A DNA stretch of 64,000 nt from Prunella strophiata (taxonomy: Eukaryota > Chordata > Aves > Passeriformes > Prunellidae): NCBI GenBank assembly GCA_036583965.1, contig JAZBQD010000022.1:2476001-2540000 (forward strand), in the 5' to 3' direction. This document shows positions 62,701-64,000 of the stretch, in pieces. The notes under the pieces are model-generated. The model was not told where the DNA came from. It ran no database searches and was given only the letters and a program-made list of their open reading frames with translations. The first letter of the stretch is position 1; each line of letters opens with the position of its first letter. Position numbers and translations under genes: made by a program.

Positions 62701-64000
62701 CAGACAAAAAAGCCCAGTTTAGGAATAAAAACTTTCAAGAGTTTTTATTTTTACAGCTGTAACTACAAAACACTTTTATTTATCTGCTCAGGAGACAGTT
62801 TTCTCTCTTAGCCTATGAGTTCCAAAAAGCTGCTTCTCACCTACCTGAGGGCAAGAGGAAAAATCCCTTAATGCATAATTCAATGGTGTGTATTGACCCT
62901 GCACTGCAAACATTAACCCAAACACAAATGAACTGATCACCAAATCTGTGCTACCAACTGTGTGTGTACTTGGAACACTATTCATATTTTCCCAACTCCC
63001 TCCAGTGGTTAAACAGGAGATCTAAGGGAGCTTGGCTGCCTTCTGCTACAAAATTAAAAAAAAAAAAAAAAAAGGAAAAGTTCTGTGTTTAATAAAGAGG
63101 ATATCACAATTTGCACCTAAAAATTTGAAGAGCAAAAGAAAATAAAAAAATTTGGTTTTACTATCAGGGTATAAGATCACAAATCCTACATTGAAATGAC
63201 TCCTGCTATCAAAACCAGTTTATTCAACCCTTTCCATTCACCACATTCTGCTCACACTTAATAGTGTTATTAATACATACTGACTGAGAAGGCAAAAATT
63301 GCATTTAGACTTGAAAATGAACAATGGCAGATACTTTTGGCTAACATGACATCTTCTTTATAAGGTAGTTTAAGCATTTTATTATGAAAAATATTATTAA
63401 ATTAATCACAAAAATAATTAAGGATCCATCAAGGGTAAATTTTTAACTGGTCATGCAATCAGCTGTTTTCATGAGGCAATTTCAATGTACTCCCTTTACT
63501 TTCATACACCAAAACTAAAAACATTATTAATAATCCTGTAACATCTGAATTTGAACAATATTTATACAAATGGTTATTATTGAATAAATCTATTGAAACT
63601 AGGGGTTATATACATGTGATATCATGATACTTTACAGACTGACATCTTCTTTCAATAAGAATTTTTCAGATTCAGAACTGAATTACTGCTCAAAACAGCT
63701 GCATCAGCTCTTGCTATTCAGCAAAACCCCCTCAAACTGCTCTTTTATCAACTCTGCAGTTTTCTCAGCAAAGCAGAACTCCAGCTACAGAACAATGAGT
63801 TACACAGTTTAATTACTAGAAAACATGCACCATTTGCCTAAGGCAGGATGTTCTGCACTTACCCTAAGAGTTGGGTAGTAGTGAATCCCATATTCTTTGC
63901 ACGTCTCATAGTTCCCTTCCTTCCCCACAGTCCAGCACTCCAACTCTAATTGCAGATTCCCAGTCTGCAAACAAAGATATCTTTCAATTTTCAGCAGGAG
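47604..64000 (-). CDS. QSOX2: QSOX2, quiescin sulfhydryl oxidase 2 (exons 12 to 2; 5' end outside)
   Basis: This is a flavin-dependent sulfhydryl oxidase of the secretory pathway. Known chemistry: it oxidises protein thiols to disulfides and passes electrons through a thioredoxin CxxC and an ERV CxxC to FAD and oxygen, making H2O2. Eleven exons totalling 1782 bp (about 593 codons) are present; exon 1, expected to hold the signal peptide and CGHC active site, lies beyond 64000. Visible landmarks are the thioredoxin-fold region (exons 2-7), the ERV/ALR core [18 protein letters not shown] (exon 10), the redox pair CKAC and [10 protein letters not shown] (exon 11), the CPACHEE pair, and one transmembrane helix with a basic [10 protein letters not shown] tail (exon 12). 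The C-terminus matches QSOX2 rather than QSOX1. Exon 2 carries an apparent +1 frameshift. Confidence 0.95.
48155..50266 (-). other. QSOX2 intron 11
   Basis: A 2.1-kb AT-rich intron bounded by GTAGGG and CAATTAG. I see no exon-like frame, no RNA gene and no recognisable transposon in it. Confidence 0.8.
50267..50455 (-). CDS. QSOX2: QSOX2 exon 11 (ERV redox CxxC and FAD-contact motif)
   Basis: This 189-bp exon runs from acceptor CTTGCAG|GTCTGG to donor GGCAG|GTAGGG. It encodes [17 protein letters not shown], then [15 protein letters not shown] with the flavin-proximal CxxC (CKAC), and [10 protein letters not shown]. The H-N-x-V-N-x-R-L pattern contacts FAD in ERV/ALR enzymes. Phases 1 in and 1 out. 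Confidence 0.95.
50456..53909 (-). other. QSOX2 intron 10
   Basis: A 3.5-kb AT-rich intron. It contains a 31-bp T run on the plus strand at 53708-53738 (A run in the sense strand) and a short local duplication of TTCTCCTTTCAGAG at about 50690-50720. No other feature is seen. Confidence 0.8.
53708..53738. repeat. Poly(T) tract, 31 bp
   Basis: Thirty-one uninterrupted T residues, followed by CTTTTTC. It lies in QSOX2 intron 10, about 170 bp beyond exon 10. No adjacent retroposon body was recognised. Confidence 0.9.
53910..54060 (-). CDS. QSOX2: QSOX2 exon 10 (ERV/ALR core)
   Basis: This 151-bp exon begins ATTTCTGGG (ISG) after acceptor TTTTGCAG preceded by a run of T on the sense strand. It carries [19 protein letters not shown] and [10 protein letters not shown], the conserved helix with flavin-binding W and H residues and the CSLW cysteine. 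Donor ACACAG|GTGAGC. Confidence 0.95.
54061..55112 (-). other. QSOX2 intron 9
   Basis: A 1.05-kb intron, AT-rich, with a sense-strand run of T just before the exon 10 acceptor (A run 54065-54080 on the plus strand). No gene is seen inside. Confidence 0.8.
55113..55235 (-). CDS. QSOX2: QSOX2 exon 9 (helix-rich region before the ERV domain)
   Basis: This 123-bp exon (41 codons, phase 0 at both ends) encodes [18 protein letters not shown], then [15 protein letters not shown]. Acceptor TTCTCAG|CTTTTT and donor ATGCGG|GTAAGC. The FPGR and LDLVNNKM words are strongly QSOX-like. Confidence 0.95.
55236..57118 (-). other. QSOX2 intron 8
   Basis: A 1.9-kb AT-rich intron with no recognisable coding, RNA or repeat feature beyond short homopolymers. 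Confidence 0.8.
57119..57248 (-). CDS. QSOX2: QSOX2 exon 8
   Basis: This 130-bp exon encodes [19 protein letters not shown], then [15 protein letters not shown], part of the helical psi-Erv region. The acceptor chosen is GTGCTCCAG|GTCCAG, giving [12 protein letters not shown], because QSOX relatives have SK before L/I-Y. A second AG six bases downstream (exon start 57242) would remove two codons in frame. Donor GCCAAG|GTAGGC. Confidence 0.92.
57249..58983 (-). other. QSOX2 intron 7
   Basis: A 1.7-kb AT-rich intron. An 85-codon open frame at 58414-58671 has no family resemblance and is treated as chance. Confidence 0.8.
58984..59127 (-). CDS. QSOX2: QSOX2 exon 7
   Basis: This 144-bp exon runs from acceptor TTTGCAG|TTTGAAG to donor GATAA|GTAAGT. 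It encodes [21 protein letters not shown], a proline-rich loop ([12 protein letters not shown]) and IKVWKEFDK. It joins the second thioredoxin-like domain to the helical region. Phases 2 and 2 fit both neighbours. Confidence 0.94.
59647..59792 (-). CDS. QSOX2: QSOX2 exon 6 (second thioredoxin-like domain)
   Basis: This 146-bp exon runs from acceptor TTACCCAG|GTTATC to donor AACAA|GTAAGT. It encodes [13 protein letters not shown], then [20 protein letters not shown]. The VPSCYL stretch with its cis-proline position is typical of the redox-inactive second thioredoxin fold of QSOX enzymes. NGS is a possible N-glycosylation site. Confidence 0.95.
59793..61151 (-). other. QSOX2 intron 5
   Basis: A 1.36-kb AT-rich intron. 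A 156-codon open frame at 60176-60646 has no recognisable domain or splice context. Nothing else is seen. Confidence 0.8.
61152..61242 (-). CDS. QSOX2: QSOX2 exon 5
   Basis: This 91-bp exon encodes [19 protein letters not shown] and [11 protein letters not shown]. The word [11 protein letters not shown] is strongly conserved in QSOX2. Acceptor CTGAAAG|GTCC and donor CGAGAG|GTAACG. NSS is a potential glycosylation sequon. Confidence 0.95.
61425..61530 (-). CDS. QSOX2: QSOX2 exon 4
   Basis: This 106-bp exon encodes [18 protein letters not shown] and [11 protein letters not shown]. The acceptor is a CAGCAG tandem (NAGNAG). The downstream AG (start 61530) gives YQ-GADREL, which best matches the family. 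The upstream AG (start 61533) would add one alanine. Donor GTGCT|GTAAGT. Confidence 0.93.
61531..62621 (-). other. QSOX2 intron 3
   Basis: A 1.09-kb intron without recognisable features. Neighbouring introns 4 (61243-61424, 182 bp) and 6 (59128-59646, 519 bp) are also plain. Confidence 0.8.
62622..62670 (-). CDS. QSOX2: QSOX2 exon 3 (short)
   Basis: This 49-bp exon encodes [16 protein letters not shown]. It runs from acceptor CCCACACAG|TACTTC to donor CCAAG|GTAAGA. The F-K-A-F-T-K motif follows the thioredoxin-domain strand YPT in all QSOX proteins. Phase 0 in and 1 out. Confidence 0.94.
62671..63862 (-). other. QSOX2 intron 2
   Basis: A 1.19-kb AT-rich intron, with an A run at about 63056-63073. 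No gene or transposon is recognised. Confidence 0.8.
63863..63964 (-). CDS. QSOX2: QSOX2 exon 2 (thioredoxin domain) with apparent +1 frameshift
   Basis: Acceptor TTTGCAG|ACTGGG; donor CTTAGG|GTAAGT. The 5' part reads (G)AC TGG.. as [15 protein letters not shown], matching the QSOX2 thioredoxin fold. The 3' part reads [19 protein letters not shown], also matching and joining exon 3 in phase 0, but in the next frame. The exon is 102 bp where 101 would keep frame. The shift sits in a purine run (sense GGGGAAGGAAGGGAAC, 63905-63920), consistent with one extra base. Read straight through, the family frame meets TGA soon after. The alternative is an open phase-0 frame whose first half lacks family resemblance. 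Confidence 0.85.

Noticed and set aside
36221..64000. Assignment as LHX4 and QSOX1
   Set aside because: The LHX C-terminus (DEVDHAQF) and the QSOX tail ([13 protein letters not shown]) fit LHX3 and QSOX2.

Overview
This is a vertebrate nuclear window, most likely from a bird. It carries fragments of CR1 LINE retrotransposons, has compact introns, and encodes a LIM-homeodomain protein that looks very close to bird LHX3. Two genes are recognisable, both on the minus strand: LHX3 (coding exons between 36221 and 42154) and the 3' eleven exons of QSOX2 (47604 to the window end, first exon outside). Human chromosome 9q34.3 has the same order and orientation (QSOX2 upstream of LHX3), and the paralogous pair QSOX1-LHX4 sits on human chromosome 1. 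The LHX3/QSOX2 assignment rather than LHX4/QSOX1 rests on the LHX3-type C-terminus (..[10 protein letters not shown]) and the QSOX2-type C-terminus (transmembrane segment followed by [13 protein letters not shown]).

Layout in plus-strand coordinates: 1-35.8 kb is non-coding and lies 3' of LHX3. It holds AT-rich tracts with homeodomain-type sites, a CpG-rich element near 4.0-4.4 kb with a perfect Grainyhead-type palindrome close by, a mosaic of CR1 pieces (13.9-14.4 kb), an orphan CpG island with a CTCF-like motif (14.6-15.0 kb) and a second CR1 piece (15.08-15.45 kb). LHX3 occupies 35.8-42.5 kb inside a strong CpG island. It has two alternative first exons (1a and an inferred 1b) that both splice in phase to the LIM1 exon. 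Intron 5 carries a very regular 14-bp minisatellite. The LHX3-QSOX2 spacer (42.5-47.6 kb) holds promoter-proximal homeodomain and bicoid-type sites, a 19-copy array of about 29 bp, and probably the QSOX2 3' UTR. QSOX2 exons 12 to 2 fill 47.6-64.0 kb.

Functionally the two genes are unrelated neighbours. LHX3 is a pituitary and motor-neuron transcription factor. QSOX2 is a Golgi/secretory-pathway flavin-dependent sulfhydryl oxidase. The long non-coding flank suggests that LHX3 is the regulated developmental gene of the locus. The most noteworthy irregularity is an apparent 1-bp insertion in QSOX2 exon 2, which breaks the conserved thioredoxin-domain frame; it could be an assembly error or a real lesion. 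All exon limits come from reading splice sites, phases and remembered family conservation by eye; no alignment was run.
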